The notes beneath the pieces are model-generated. The model worked only from the letters and a program-made list of their open reading frames with translations, was not told the DNA's origin and did no database searches. A stretch of DNA of 64,000 bases from CAVVFX01 sp963747535 (GTDB taxonomy: Bacteria > Acidobacteriota > Terriglobia > Bryobacterales > Bryobacteraceae). The stretch is taken from contig CAVVFX010000009.1 in NCBI GenBank assembly GCA_963747535.1, forward strand, positions 69,649 to 133,648, written 5' to 3'. Below, piece by piece: positions 9,870 through 18,087 of this stretch. A program made the position numbers and the translations under genes. Each line of letters opens with the position of its first letter. The stretch's first letter is position 1.

Positions 9870-10847
9870 ATGCGGAACCGGTCAATCATCTTCCTCTGGC
9901 TTCTGGGTTTCATCGCACCAACAGCGCACGCGAGCGTCACACTGTTGCTGGAGGAACCCTTTGGGACCTTTGGGGGCATGAACCCGACCGGACATGCCGC
10001 AGTCTATCTGTCTCGTGTTTGTGCGGACTCTCCAATCTCCTTGCGGCGATGCCGGGAGGGGGAACAGGGAGTGGTGATCAGCCGTTATCATCGTGTTTCC
10101 GGTTACGATTGGATCGCGATTCCCGTACTGCCGTATCTCTACGCCGTAGACCGGCCGGATCAGGTTCCCATGACCGTAAGCCCAAGAAACGTAGCAGCGC
10201 TACGGGACGCGTACCGGCGGCGATATCTGCGAGAGGTCGCGCCGGATACGGCGGACGGGGGCACGCCTGGGGGCGATTGGATCCAACTGGTCGGTGCGGC
10301 CTATGACCGAACTATCTACACGTTTGGGATCGAAACTACCGAGGGACAAGACGACGAGTTCATTAGTACCCTCAACGCGCGTTCCAACGATGTTCGTTTC
10401 AATCTTCTGTTTCACAATTGCGCCGACTTCGTCCGGCATGCCATTGACTTCTACTATCCGCACGCCATCCATCGCAGCATAGTCGCCGATGTCGGAATAA
10501 TGACTCCGAAGCAGGCGGCCAAGAGCCTGTTGCGTTACAGCAAGCGACATCGGGATCTGCAATTCTCGAGTTTCGTCATACCGCAGGTTGCGGGAACGGT
10601 ACATCGCAGCACTCCCATTCGTGGTGTGCTGGAGTCTTTGGTCCGGTCCAAGAGGTATGCTGTGCCGCTTGTTTCCGTGGCTGTGCTGCATCCTTATTTC
10701 GGCGGAAGCCTGGCCTTTGCCTGGATCGAGGGCGCAGACTTCAATCCGCGACGCATCGCGGGACCGCAGAATCCCGAACTGAAGCCCGCGGAGATCGCAG
10801 CCGATTTAGAATCTAACCGGGTTGCTTCCCCGGCGGACGGCGAGTAA
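9870..10847 (+). CDS. Secreted protein with a predicted permuted papain-like (NlpC/P60 or DUF4105-type) fold
   Basis: The 325-residue protein has a clear signal peptide (FLWLLGFIAPTAHA, cleavage near residue 21). Two motifs stand out: GHAAVYLSRVC with H42, and FHNCADFVRHAIDFYYP with C184. A His in a G-H-x-A-x-Y-L strand followed by a Cys in N-C-x-x-F is the arrangement of permuted papain-like cysteine peptidases/amidases, so a thiol hydrolase acting in the periplasm is a reasonable inference. No close named family could be assigned. The C-terminal third (about 230-325) has a hydrophobic VPLVSVAVLHPYFGGSLAF stretch that could be a membrane anchor. It stands alone; repeats fill the upstream region. 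Confidence 0.75.
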   Translation: MRNRSIIFLWLLGFIAPTAHASVTLLLEEPFGTFGGMNPTGHAAVYLSRVCADSPISLRRCREGEQGVVISRYHRVSGYDWIAIPVLPYLYAVDRPDQVPMTVSPRNVAALRDAYRRRYLREVAPDTADGGTPGGDWIQLVGAAYDRTIYTFGIETTEGQDDEFISTLNARSNDVRFNLLFHNCADFVRHAIDFYYPHAIHRSIVADVGIMTPKQAAKSLLRYSKRHRDLQFSSFVIPQVAGTVHRSTPIRGVLESLVRSKRYAVPLVSVAVLHPYFGGSLAFAWIEGADFNPRRIAGPQNPELKPAEIAADLESNRVASPADGE

Positions 10848-10968
10848 AGTCGCCGGGACGACACGCCGTCCGCCGCACGTCACGCGGCGTGGCTCCCATA
10901 TTGTGCAAGCATGCTCTGCACAGTCGGCCGCCTGCCCCACCAGCGCAAACGTCGTAAGATGGCTTTTC

Positions 10969-11739
10969 ATGCAAAAAAATCTTGTTAAGCAGGCTCTGTC
11001 CGAAGGCCGCATGCAACTGGGGTGCGGATTTGGGTTTCTCCGTTCACCGGAAATTCCGCGAATGCTTCTGGCTGCGGGCTTCCAGTGGGCCTTTATCGAC
11101 ACCGAGCACGGCGGTTTCGATCTTGAAACCGTACAGGACATCTGCCGCGTCTCCAATCTTATAGGCTTCTGTCCGGTCGTTCGCGTGGCGGATCTGCAAT
11201 ATCCGTTGGTCTCGCGAGCGCTCGATTGCGGCGCGGGCGGGATCATTTTCCCTCGCGTGGAATCGCCGGAGGCGCTGGAGAAGGCAGTGAGTTGGACTAA
11301 GTTCCCGCCAGCCGGCATTCGAGGCTACGGCCTGACTACCATCAGCACCAACTATGAAGCGCTCAAGATCGGGGAAGTCATCGAACATTTGAACGCGAAT
11401 ACGCTGGTCTGTTTCCAGATCGAAACCAAGAAGGCGCTGGAGGCGCGGGACGAACTGCTTTCGGTTCCGGGGATCGACGCAGTGATGATCGGACCGGCGG
11501 ATCTCTCCATTTCGCTGGGGGTGCCGGGAGAATTCCAGCATCCGAAAATGGTCGAGGCCATGGAGGCCATCCGCGATTCCTGCGTTCGCCACAAAGTCGC
11601 TCCGGGGACGCAGACGCGTACGCCGGCACTGGCCAAATTCTGGAAAGAGCGCGGTATGCTGTTCCTGGGCTGCAACAACGAAGCCGGCATGCTCATGGAA
11701 CGCGCCCACGAAATCGCCAAAGACATTAAGGATTCATGA
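10969..11739 (+). CDS. HpcH/HpaI family aldolase
   Basis: The 256-residue TIM-barrel protein has the HpaI aldolase/citrate lyase family motifs: FIDTEHGGFD with the metal/substrate region, GAGGIIFPRVES, QIETKKALE with the metal-binding Glu, and MIGPADLSISLG with the metal-binding Asp. These enzymes cleave or form 2-keto-3-deoxy acids with a divalent cation. The substrate cannot be told from sequence. The ATG at 10969 is chosen because upstream codons in the same frame do not look like family sequence. The stop overlaps the ATG of the M28 peptidase (ATGA, 11736-11739), so the two are probably co-translated. Confidence 0.88.
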   Translation: MQKNLVKQALSEGRMQLGCGFGFLRSPEIPRMLLAAGFQWAFIDTEHGGFDLETVQDICRVSNLIGFCPVVRVADLQYPLVSRALDCGAGGIIFPRVESPEALEKAVSWTKFPPAGIRGYGLTTISTNYEALKIGEVIEHLNANTLVCFQIETKKALEARDELLSVPGIDAVMIGPADLSISLGVPGEFQHPKMVEAMEAIRDSCVRHKVAPGTQTRTPALAKFWKERGMLFLGCNNEAGMLMERAHEIAKDIKDS

Positions 11740-13244
11740 AGTCTCTTTTCGCGCCGATCGTCTATTGGGGCGCCTGTTGCACTTTGCTGGCGCAGTCGGG
11801 TCTGCACCTGGCCGCTGGTCCCGAGGTACAGGCGGCTCTCGATCGCATCAGCGCGGACTCGCTGCGCGGCCACCTTTCGTTCATCGCCTCCGACGCCCTG
11901 GAAGGCCGCAATACACCGTCGCGCGGCCTCGATATTGCCGCGGAGTACATCGCTGCCCAGTTCCGCCGCGCCGGTCTGGACGCTCCGGTCGACGGCGGAT
12001 ATTTTCAGAACGCCAATTTCTTTCAACTCACGCGGGCAGCAAGCGGCTTTTCGCTTACGCTGGAGAACCACGGCAAAGCGAACGTGGAGAGCGTGAATGT
12101 CGCCGCACCGGATGCGATGGTCGTGCGCGGGAATTCCGCCGTCAATCTCGATTCCGTGCCGCTCTACAAACTCTCGTCCGGTAAGGCTGTGCCCGACGAC
12201 CTGGCGGGTAAGGTGGTCCTGATCGAGGGGCGGGGAGGCGCTGCGCTCATGCGTTCGCTGCGCGAAAAGAGGCCGGCCCTGATTATCACTACTACCCGCA
12301 GCAGGGGTGGTGGTGCCGGTGGTGGAATTGGGCCAGCGCACGAACTGGTGGCTGCCGATCTGATCGACGCTCCGGCGATACCGGTACTGGCCGTGCGCGG
12401 CGATGTGGCGAGCAAGATCCTGCAGAACCTGCCGGACGGAGTGACAGCTACGACCGTCACGCTGCATGCGCCGGCTCCGCGGCGCGAGCCGGTGAAACTG
12501 CGCAACGTAATCGGCGTAGTTCGCGGCTCCGACCCGCAATTGCAAGATACCTACATCCTGGTGACCGCGCACTACGACCATCTGGGAATGAAACCGGCGG
12601 GTGAAGGTGACCGGATTTACAACGGAGCCAACGATGACGGCAGCGGCACGGTGTCGGTAATCGAACTGGCCAGTGCCGTAGCGGCGATGCATCCGCATCC
12701 CCGGCGAAGCATCGTGTTCATGACCGTCTTCGGCGAAGAAGAAGGCCTGCTGGGATCTCAATACTATAGCCGCCATCCGGTGTTTCCGCTAAACCGGACC
12801 GTGGCCGACATCAACCTCGAACAGATCGGAAGAACGGACGATAGCGAGGGTCCGCAGGTCAAAGCCGCCACGTTCACAGGCTTTACCTATTCGGACCTGC
12901 CGGCACTTTTTGCCGACGCCGGTAAGATGACCGGCGTCAAAGTTTACGACCGTAACACCGGCGATGACCCATTTTTTGCGCGCAGCGATAATCAGGCGCT
13001 GGCCGATGCGGGTGTTCCGTCACATACCGTCGCGGTGGGGTTGGAATACCCCGATTATCACCAGGTTGGTGATAAATGGAACAAAATCGATTACACTAAT
13101 ATGGCATCTGTCGACCGAATGCTGGGACTTGGAATTATCAGTCTGGCGGATGATCCTGAGCCCCCGAAGTGGAACGAGGCCAATCACCATACCGCGAAGT
13201 ACCTGAATGCGTGGAAGAGCCTTCACGCAGCCCCGAAAAACTGA
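11736..13244 (+). CDS. Exported M28 family zinc aminopeptidase with inserted PA-type domain
   Basis: The 502-residue protein has an N-terminal signal segment (APIVYWGACCTLLAQ). The catalytic M28 domain begins around residue 255. Its zinc ligands and catalytic acids are visible as H in TAHYDHLG, D in NGANDDGSG, E-E in VFGEEEGLLGS, D/E in VADINLEQIG and the final H in EYPDYHQVGD. The region before it (about 130-245, LAGKVVLIEGRGGAAL then PAIPVLAVRGDVASKI) looks like a protease-associated lid domain. Such enzymes trim amino-terminal residues from peptides outside the cytoplasm. It overlaps the aldolase upstream by four bases and the CPBP gene downstream by about 34 bases, which indicates a three-gene operon. 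Confidence 0.92.
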   Translation: MKSLFAPIVYWGACCTLLAQSGLHLAAGPEVQAALDRISADSLRGHLSFIASDALEGRNTPSRGLDIAAEYIAAQFRRAGLDAPVDGGYFQNANFFQLTRAASGFSLTLENHGKANVESVNVAAPDAMVVRGNSAVNLDSVPLYKLSSGKAVPDDLAGKVVLIEGRGGAALMRSLREKRPALIITTTRSRGGGAGGGIGPAHELVAADLIDAPAIPVLAVRGDVASKILQNLPDGVTATTVTLHAPAPRREPVKLRNVIGVVRGSDPQLQDTYILVTAHYDHLGMKPAGEGDRIYNGANDDGSGTVSVIELASAVAAMHPHPRRSIVFMTVFGEEEGLLGSQYYSRHPVFPLNRTVADINLEQIGRTDDSEGPQVKAATFTGFTYSDLPALFADAGKMTGVKVYDRNTGDDPFFARSDNQALADAGVPSHTVAVGLEYPDYHQVGDKWNKIDYTNMASVDRMLGLGIISLADDPEPPKWNEANHHTAKYLNAWKSLHAAPKN

Positions 13245-13891
13245 CGCTGCGGCCGGAACTTGGTTATATCCTGCCATTCGCGGTATTTATCGCTTTGCTG
13301 GCGATAGGCGAGCTTGTCCACATACCACAGGCTGCCCGTTTTATTACGGTACTGGCGACGCTGGCGATTTTCTCTCGCGGGCTGCTGCCGCTTCGGCCAT
13401 CCCGCTTCCTGGCGAGCGTGCTCCTGGGAGTCGGTGTCTTCTTTATCTGGGTCGCGCCGGATCTGCTGATTCCGGGGTATCGAAACTTCTTCCTGTTCTC
13501 CAATTCGATTATCGGCCTCAAAACCACGACCCTGCCCGCCGATCAGGTCAGCCCGGTATTTCTGGTGTTCCGCGTCTTAGGCAGCGTGATCACGATTCCT
13601 ATTATTGAAGAGCTTTTTTGGCGCGGCTGGATGATGCGTTGGGTCGTCGCGAAGGACTTCACCCGGATTCCGATCGGCACTTACGACGCCGAGGCGTTCT
13701 GGATGGTCGCAATACTGTTCGCGTCCGAACACGGACCTTACTGGGATGTCGGTTTGGTGGCCGGAGTGATTTATAACTGTTGGGCAATCCGGACCAGGAA
13801 CCTGACGGACTGCGTGATCGCCCATGCGGTAACGAACGCCTGCCTGGCGATCTACGTTATTGGGTGGGGTCAGTGGCAGTATTGGCTGTAG
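13211..13891 (+). CDS. CPBP-family intramembrane (CAAX-type) metalloprotease
   Basis: A multi-pass membrane protein of about 226 residues. The CPBP/Abi motifs are all there: EELFWRGWMMRW (E-E-x-x-x-R), FASEHGPYWDVGLVAG with the second-motif His, and AHAVTNACLA with the third. Full length for the type of CPBP protein linked to exosortase/PEP-CTERM systems, but no exosortase gene is in the window. Start: GTG at 13211 (VEEPSRSPEKL) is preferred to an ATG at 13169, which would lie deep inside the peptidase gene. Probably translated with the upstream operon. Confidence 0.85.
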   Translation: MEEPSRSPEKLTLRPELGYILPFAVFIALLAIGELVHIPQAARFITVLATLAIFSRGLLPLRPSRFLASVLLGVGVFFIWVAPDLLIPGYRNFFLFSNSIIGLKTTTLPADQVSPVFLVFRVLGSVITIPIIEELFWRGWMMRWVVAKDFTRIPIGTYDAEAFWMVAILFASEHGPYWDVGLVAGVIYNCWAIRTRNLTDCVIAHAVTNACLAIYVIGWGQWQYWL

Positions 13892-13928
13892 GTTGCAGTC
13901 GCCAGTTGTCAGTCTCAGCCTTCAGTTG

Positions 13929-14927
13929 TCAGTCTTTCCAGTCAGCCAGGAAGATGTTGAATTCGTAGCGGCTCTTAGCTCCTTTGTCTGAGCAATAGAC
14001 CAGAGTCTTTCCATCAGGGGAGAATTCAGGAAACGAGGTGAAGCCGTCGAAGTCGGTTACCTGCGTGAGGCCGGAGCCATCAAGGTTCACCATGAAAAGT
14101 TCGAATTTTCGACCATCACAGTTGTGTTTATTGGACGCGAAGAGGATTCGCTTCCCATCCGGCGTGAAGGTAGGCGCGAAGCTGGCGCAGCCGAAATCCG
14201 TGATCACTTTCGCGTTCTTGCCATTGGCATCGGCGACAACCAGTTCCATTTTCATGGGTGCGGTGAGGTTGTCTTTGAGCAACGAGCGGTACCGATCCAT
14301 GTCCTGCGGCGTCCTGGGATAGTTCGCGCGCCACACCAGTTTCTTGCCGTCACGGGAGAAGACCGCGCCGCCGTCATAGCCTTCTTTGGTGGTGATACGC
14401 GTCTTCTGCGAGCCATCGGTCTTCATGGTCCACAGGTCGAGGTCGCCGGACGCGAGCGAAGTAAAGACAATGCGGCCGGTCCTCCAGTTGATGGTGGCTT
14501 CCGCATCGTAGCCGGGCGCCGTCGTCAGCTTCTTTTCGATCTTGCCATCGTCGGTGGCGAGATAGATGTCATAGCTCGGAAAGATACCCCAGACATAGCC
14601 TTTGCTGCGGTCTGGCGGAGTGGGACATTTTTCACCGCCTTCATGGGTAGAGGCATAAACAATATGGCGATTGTCGGCGAGGAAGTAGGCGCAGGTGGTG
14701 CGGCCTTTACCGGTCGAGACGACATGCGGGTTGCTGCCGTCGGCATTCATGATGAAGATCTGGTCACAGTCGTATGGGGAGCGCGTGGATTGGAAGATGA
14801 GGCGCTTTCCGTCGGGCGACCAGTAGGCTTCGGCATTGGAGCCACCATCGGTAAGCTGGCGGATATTGTCGAGGCGCGGAGCCGCCACGGCGCTGATGGC
14901 GATGAAGAGCGTGAAGAGAAGGCGCAT
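13929..14927 (-). CDS. Exported TolB/PD40-type beta-propeller protein
   Basis: A 332-residue secreted protein (MRLLFTLFIAISAVAAPRLD signal peptide). Six PD40-type blades can be read, each with an S-x-D-G-K-x-L/I motif: YWSPDGKRLIF, FSRDGKKLVW, FTPDGKRILFAS, FSPDGKTLVYCS, with looser copies between. These propellers bind peptides or proteins, as in TolB, or form the N-domain of S9 peptidases; no catalytic domain follows here. The ATG at 14927 is chosen over one at 15014 because it begins the signal peptide. Convergent with the CPBP gene, 37 bases apart, with CAGTTGTCAG repeats in the gap. Confidence 0.85.
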   Translation of the reverse strand: MRLLFTLFIAISAVAAPRLDNIRQLTDGGSNAEAYWSPDGKRLIFQSTRSPYDCDQIFIMNADGSNPHVVSTGKGRTTCAYFLADNRHIVYASTHEGGEKCPTPPDRSKGYVWGIFPSYDIYLATDDGKIEKKLTTAPGYDAEATINWRTGRIVFTSLASGDLDLWTMKTDGSQKTRITTKEGYDGGAVFSRDGKKLVWRANYPRTPQDMDRYRSLLKDNLTAPMKMELVVADANGKNAKVITDFGCASFAPTFTPDGKRILFASNKHNCDGRKFELFMVNLDGSGLTQVTDFDGFTSFPEFSPDGKTLVYCSDKGAKSRYEFNIFLADWKD

Positions 14928-14951
14928 GTTCTTTATTTTAGGCGGATGCGC

Positions 14952-15200
14952 TGGTACCAAGTTGCGAAAGTTCGCGCACCACTCCCTAAGGAGCTGTGAA
15001 AAAATCGGCCGCAAGCGGCCGAGGCAGGCGAAACCGCCTGCCCCACCATTGGCAACACAGGACTTGCAGTGGTGGCGCAGGCGCTTTCGCCTGCGGCCTT
15101 TGATTTTTTCTCACCTTCTAACGGTCGCGGCTCGGAAGTCATTGCTGAGCCGCGCGCAAGCAAGCAGTGCTGTACGCGAGTTTCTGCAAGTTGGTACTAG
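14952..15200. mobile_element. MITE-like element, family B, long copy
   Basis: This 249-base element has terminal inverted repeats: the left end begins TGGTACCAAGTTGCGAAAG and the right end, read in reverse complement, begins TAGTACCAACTTGCAGAAA. Inside are GGCAGGCG/CGCCTGCC and CGCAGGCG/CGCCTGCG stem-loops and GCGGCTC...GAGCCGC. Related sequences are at 9447-9527 and 18958-19058. It has no reading frame of note and fills most of the gap between the propeller gene and the small protein at 15334. Confidence 0.7.
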
Positions 15201-15333
15201 GTGCACGGGCACGTCTATCAAACGGTGCTGGTTAAGGAGGACTGAATAGGTAACACCAGGACCGTACTATCCCCAGTACTATTCCCTATCCGTGGGTAAA
15301 GTGGAACACTCCATTAGTGGAGGATTTTCGGGC

Positions 15334-15714
15334 ATGGTAAAGGCTTCTTTGGTTTTGTTGGCTGTCCTATTGGCTGGTCCGGCATGCGCAGAGGATGGCG
15401 GGGGACGCTGGGCCAAACGTTTATGGAAGGCTAGCGTGGCCGCGGTTGCAGCAGGGTCGATTGTGGACATGCAGTCGAGTCTGGGAAAGCACGAGACCAA
15501 TGGATTGCTGGCCAACCAGCAGGGGGTCTTTTCGGCCCAGGGGATCGGGCTGAAACTAGCCCTTGCAGGAGCGGCGATCGGGGCGCAGCAATACCTGCTG
15601 CACCGGCATCCGGCAGCTTCGGGATATAAGACCGGAGCGCTGATCAACTTCGCAGTCGCCGGCACGCTGACCGGGGTCGCGGTGCACAACTACGGGAACC
15701 GGGTCGTCCAGTAA
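15334..15714 (+). CDS. Small exported/membrane protein of unknown function
   Basis: A 126-residue protein starting at the ATG at 15334, which has a GGAGG ribosome site 10 bases upstream; an in-frame start at 15292 would precede that site. It has a signal peptide (ASLVLLAVLLAGPACAED), then two Ala/Gly-rich hydrophobic stretches (SVAAVAAGSIVDM and ALINFAVAGTLTGVAV) with LALAGAAIGAQQYLLHRHP between them. It resembles short acidobacterial membrane proteins that carry no assigned function. No operon partner. Confidence 0.65.
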   Translation: MVKASLVLLAVLLAGPACAEDGGGRWAKRLWKASVAAVAAGSIVDMQSSLGKHETNGLLANQQGVFSAQGIGLKLALAGAAIGAQQYLLHRHPAASGYKTGALINFAVAGTLTGVAVHNYGNRVVQ

Positions 15715-15776
15715 ATCGGCCATGCCCGCGAGATGTCCCGAGCGGTCCAGGCGGACCGCCCCATAACCGCAGGTGA

Positions 15777-16814
15777 CTAACCGCCGTGGCTTTCCTTGTA
15801 GTGCTCTTTCAGCACATCCATGCCCCAGTCGCCGTTGAAATCCCGCCAGACCGAGTGAATGTGATTAGCGTTATCCTGGGTGCAATCGTACTCCACCAGG
15901 AAGGACGGAGACTGCACACGATAATAGTGCGGTCCGCCGCGCTCCACGACGCCGGCCCAGGCGAAGTAGATGTTCTTTCCTGCAGCCTTGACCTGCTCCA
16001 TGCGAGCCTGCGCCAGTTGCTCCGGCATGTTCTCGGCGTACATGCCGAGCAGATCCATGAGCAGGCCGAACTGCTTATCGTTCATCTTGGACGCCGAGAG
16101 CCCGGACGGCTGGCCCTTCAGCGCGGCCTGCCGGGAGTTGGTCGTCAGGATGTCTTTGTAAGCTTCCTTGTCCACGAGGGCGATCTTCTGTTGATCGGCG
16201 GTGAGCGATTCCATCACGCTTCGCCCCAGGTCCTCTTCCTGCGCCAGGACGCGAAGTCCTTTGCGGGGTCCTTGCAGCACTTCCCTGGGATTGCTCCCGA
16301 AGAAACTGGGCGTATCGGCAACTTTGCCTCCCATGATGGTGAAGTTCTGGCTGACGTGATGGCCTTCCACGCGGAAGCCCCAGGGTTTGCTGTCCGAGGG
16401 CGTGCCGAAAATGCTGAAGTAGTACTTCTCGGGATTGCGGCGCTCGCCGTCATCCTTCTCCAGGATGCGGAGCACGTCTTCCAGGCTCATGATGGTTTCG
16501 GCTTTGATGAAGCCCTGCTGGCTGAGTCCGGAAGCCAGGAGAGCGGTGGCGAGGCGTTTCTGGTACGGCGACATCTCGCGGACTTGCAGTCCCTTACGGG
16601 GAACCGGCGTGTAGAACCAGTTCTCACGCTCGTCACTATCGAACGGAATCACGGCGATAGCCTTTTGTTCGGGCGTCAGAGTGGCCAGAAAATGATTGGC
16701 AGCCTGGGTGATCACGGATACGGAATCCACCCGGTGGTATGCAGACATGAGAAGTAAGCCTCCAATTCCAATGGCGGCGAATCTGAGAAGAAGGTGCTTC
16801 ACGGCGTTCTCCAT
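15777..16814 (-). CDS. DUF3500 domain protein, exported
   Basis: A 345-residue protein with an N-terminal membrane or signal segment (LLLRFAAIGIGGLLLMSAY). The body matches the DUF3500 pattern: FLATLTPEQKAIAVIPFDS at the start, NWFYTPVPRKGLQVREMSPYQ, a YYFSIFGTPS block, GFRVEGHHVSQNFTI and the PRKGLRVLAQEEDLGR region. DUF3500 proteins are widespread in Acidobacteria and Planctomycetes and have no established biochemical role. The ATG at 16814 is chosen because 13 further upstream codons lack family similarity. Downstream and upstream are repeats; no operon. Confidence 0.85.
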   Translation of the reverse strand: MENAVKHLLLRFAAIGIGGLLLMSAYHRVDSVSVITQAANHFLATLTPEQKAIAVIPFDSDERENWFYTPVPRKGLQVREMSPYQKRLATALLASGLSQQGFIKAETIMSLEDVLRILEKDDGERRNPEKYYFSIFGTPSDSKPWGFRVEGHHVSQNFTIMGGKVADTPSFFGSNPREVLQGPRKGLRVLAQEEDLGRSVMESLTADQQKIALVDKEAYKDILTTNSRQAALKGQPSGLSASKMNDKQFGLLMDLLGMYAENMPEQLAQARMEQVKAAGKNIYFAWAGVVERGGPHYYRVQSPSFLVEYDCTQDNANHIHSVWRDFNGDWGMDVLKEHYKESHGG

Positions 16815-16874
16815 CTGCCGGCGCGAGAATGACGACGTCGCGCATCGGCTCAATACAATCTATCAGAAAACGCT

Positions 16875-17044
16875 GTTCGTTTTTCGTAGTCCGTTTTCCG
16901 CTATGCGCCGCGGGTTGAGACCGGTGACGGATGGCGGACGACGGATAACTCTGTAGAAATCGTTGGCCGCTTTTCGTTGTCCGGTTTCCGCGCCGGAGCG
17001 CGTTGAGACCGGCGACGGATAGCGGATAACTGACGACGGATAAC
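16875..17044. repeat. Tandem pair of about 78-base hairpin elements
   Basis: Two adjacent copies (16875-16950 and 16965-17044) share CGTTGTCCGTTTTCCGC-like left arms, a central GTTGAGACCGG(C/T)GACGGAT, and GGATAACTG/GACGACGGATAAC right arms. Each copy can fold back on itself because the left and right arms are near inverse complements. The related CGTCGTCCG sequence recurs at 24480-24536. They fill the gap between the DUF3500 gene and the M23 gene. Confidence 0.7.
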
Positions 17045-17047
17045 GCC

Positions 17048-17947
17048 TTAGAACGGGAAATCGCGCGCCGCGGTCTGAACTGCGATCGGCTTATTGAGGA
17101 ACCGGTACGGATTCACTGGCGCCGCGCCGACACGTACCTCATAGTGCAGATGCGGTCCCGTGCTGCGACCGGTCATGCCCACCAGGCCAACTACGTCGCC
17201 TTGGCGCACCATCTGGCCAGGCATCACGTTGACGCGGGACAGGTGGCCGTAATAAGTCTGGTAGCCATTGCCGTGATCCACTACCACGAGCCGTCCATAC
17301 CCGCCGTACCCGCTGCTCATGCCGGCCTGTACCACCACGCCGTCCGCTGTCGCCGTGACGCGGGTCCCAATCGAGGATGAGATATCAATACCCGTGTGGT
17401 AGGCGCCTTCTCCCGAAAATGGGTCGGAGCGAACGCCGTAGCCGCTTTCGAGACGTCCCATGACCGGCCATCCCGCCGGGACCATGGTTTGCCGCAGAAC
17501 CGATCGGGATTCGCTCGCAGTCATTCGCGAGGGAGATGCACTGTTCCGGAGGTAGTCGTATTCAGCCACCGATTCCGATAAAGTCGGGGTAAGCCGCGCT
17601 TCGGCAATCAGGTCTGCCGGCCCCTCCAGTTTCTGTTTAATCCCGTAGGCCACGGTAACCTGTTCGGCGAACATCTGGAGCGTCGCCAGTTGTTCGTTGG
17701 TCTGGTTCACCGTGCGCTGCAGGCGCGCGTACCGGGCCCGCAGATTCTCGGCCTCGTTGCGCAGGGAATTGTAGTTGGAAACCTTTAGGGCCATCCGCGC
17801 GTAGACCGATACGACACCCGCCAGCGAGATGAGACCGAAAACCGCCAGCATCAAAATCCCGTATACAAACTTTTGGGGGATATGCACCCGGCGTAAGCGT
17901 CCGTGGAGGCTGTGAGCGAGAACGACGATAAAATAATCTTGCTTCAA
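17048..17947 (-). CDS. Membrane-anchored M23 (LytM-type) peptidoglycan endopeptidase
   Basis: The 299-residue protein has a short cytoplasmic start, one membrane helix (FVYGILMLAVFGLISLAGVV), a coiled coil around residues 55-105 (NSLRNEAENLRARYARLQRT) and a C-terminal M23 domain. Zinc ligands are H and D in YHTGIDIS and the second pair in GPHLHYEVRV; GLVGMTGRSTGPHLHYE is classical LytM. All ligands are present, so it is probably an active hydrolase rather than a NlpD/EnvC-like activator. The start is TTG at 17947, supported by an AGGAG site about 8 bases upstream. The divergent ABC permease lies 140 bases away, with nested palindromes between them. Confidence 0.9.
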   Translation of the reverse strand: MKQDYFIVVLAHSLHGRLRRVHIPQKFVYGILMLAVFGLISLAGVVSVYARMALKVSNYNSLRNEAENLRARYARLQRTVNQTNEQLATLQMFAEQVTVAYGIKQKLEGPADLIAEARLTPTLSESVAEYDYLRNSASPSRMTASESRSVLRQTMVPAGWPVMGRLESGYGVRSDPFSGEGAYHTGIDISSSIGTRVTATADGVVVQAGMSSGYGGYGRLVVVDHGNGYQTYYGHLSRVNVMPGQMVRQGDVVGLVGMTGRSTGPHLHYEVRVGAAPVNPYRFLNKPIAVQTAARDFPF

Positions 17948-18032
17948 ATCGAATTCTCCTTTCCAGAGCTGCTAAAGGCACACTTCACCTCCAGTCAAAC
18001 TCCATCCCCTCCGACAGATGTACAGAAACAAG

Positions 18033-18054
18033 AAGGTTAACAACCTTTAAGGTT
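18033..18054. promoter_or_regulatory. Nested palindromes in a divergent promoter region
   Basis: The sequence reads AAGGTT-AAC-AACCTT-T-AAGGTT: two overlapping perfect inverted repeats that share the middle AACCTT half-site (18042-18047). It lies between the divergent M23 endopeptidase (start 17947) and ABC permease (start 18088), 34 bases before the permease start. This is where an operator would sit; the regulator is unknown. Confidence 0.45.
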
Positions 18055-18087
18055 GCTGTCAAGGTAAAATCCTGCTACTATCCCGAC

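Noticed and set aside
11352..12776. 474-codon open frame on the minus strand across the aldolase and M28 genes
   Set aside because: Antisense to two well-supported genes; no recognisable domains.
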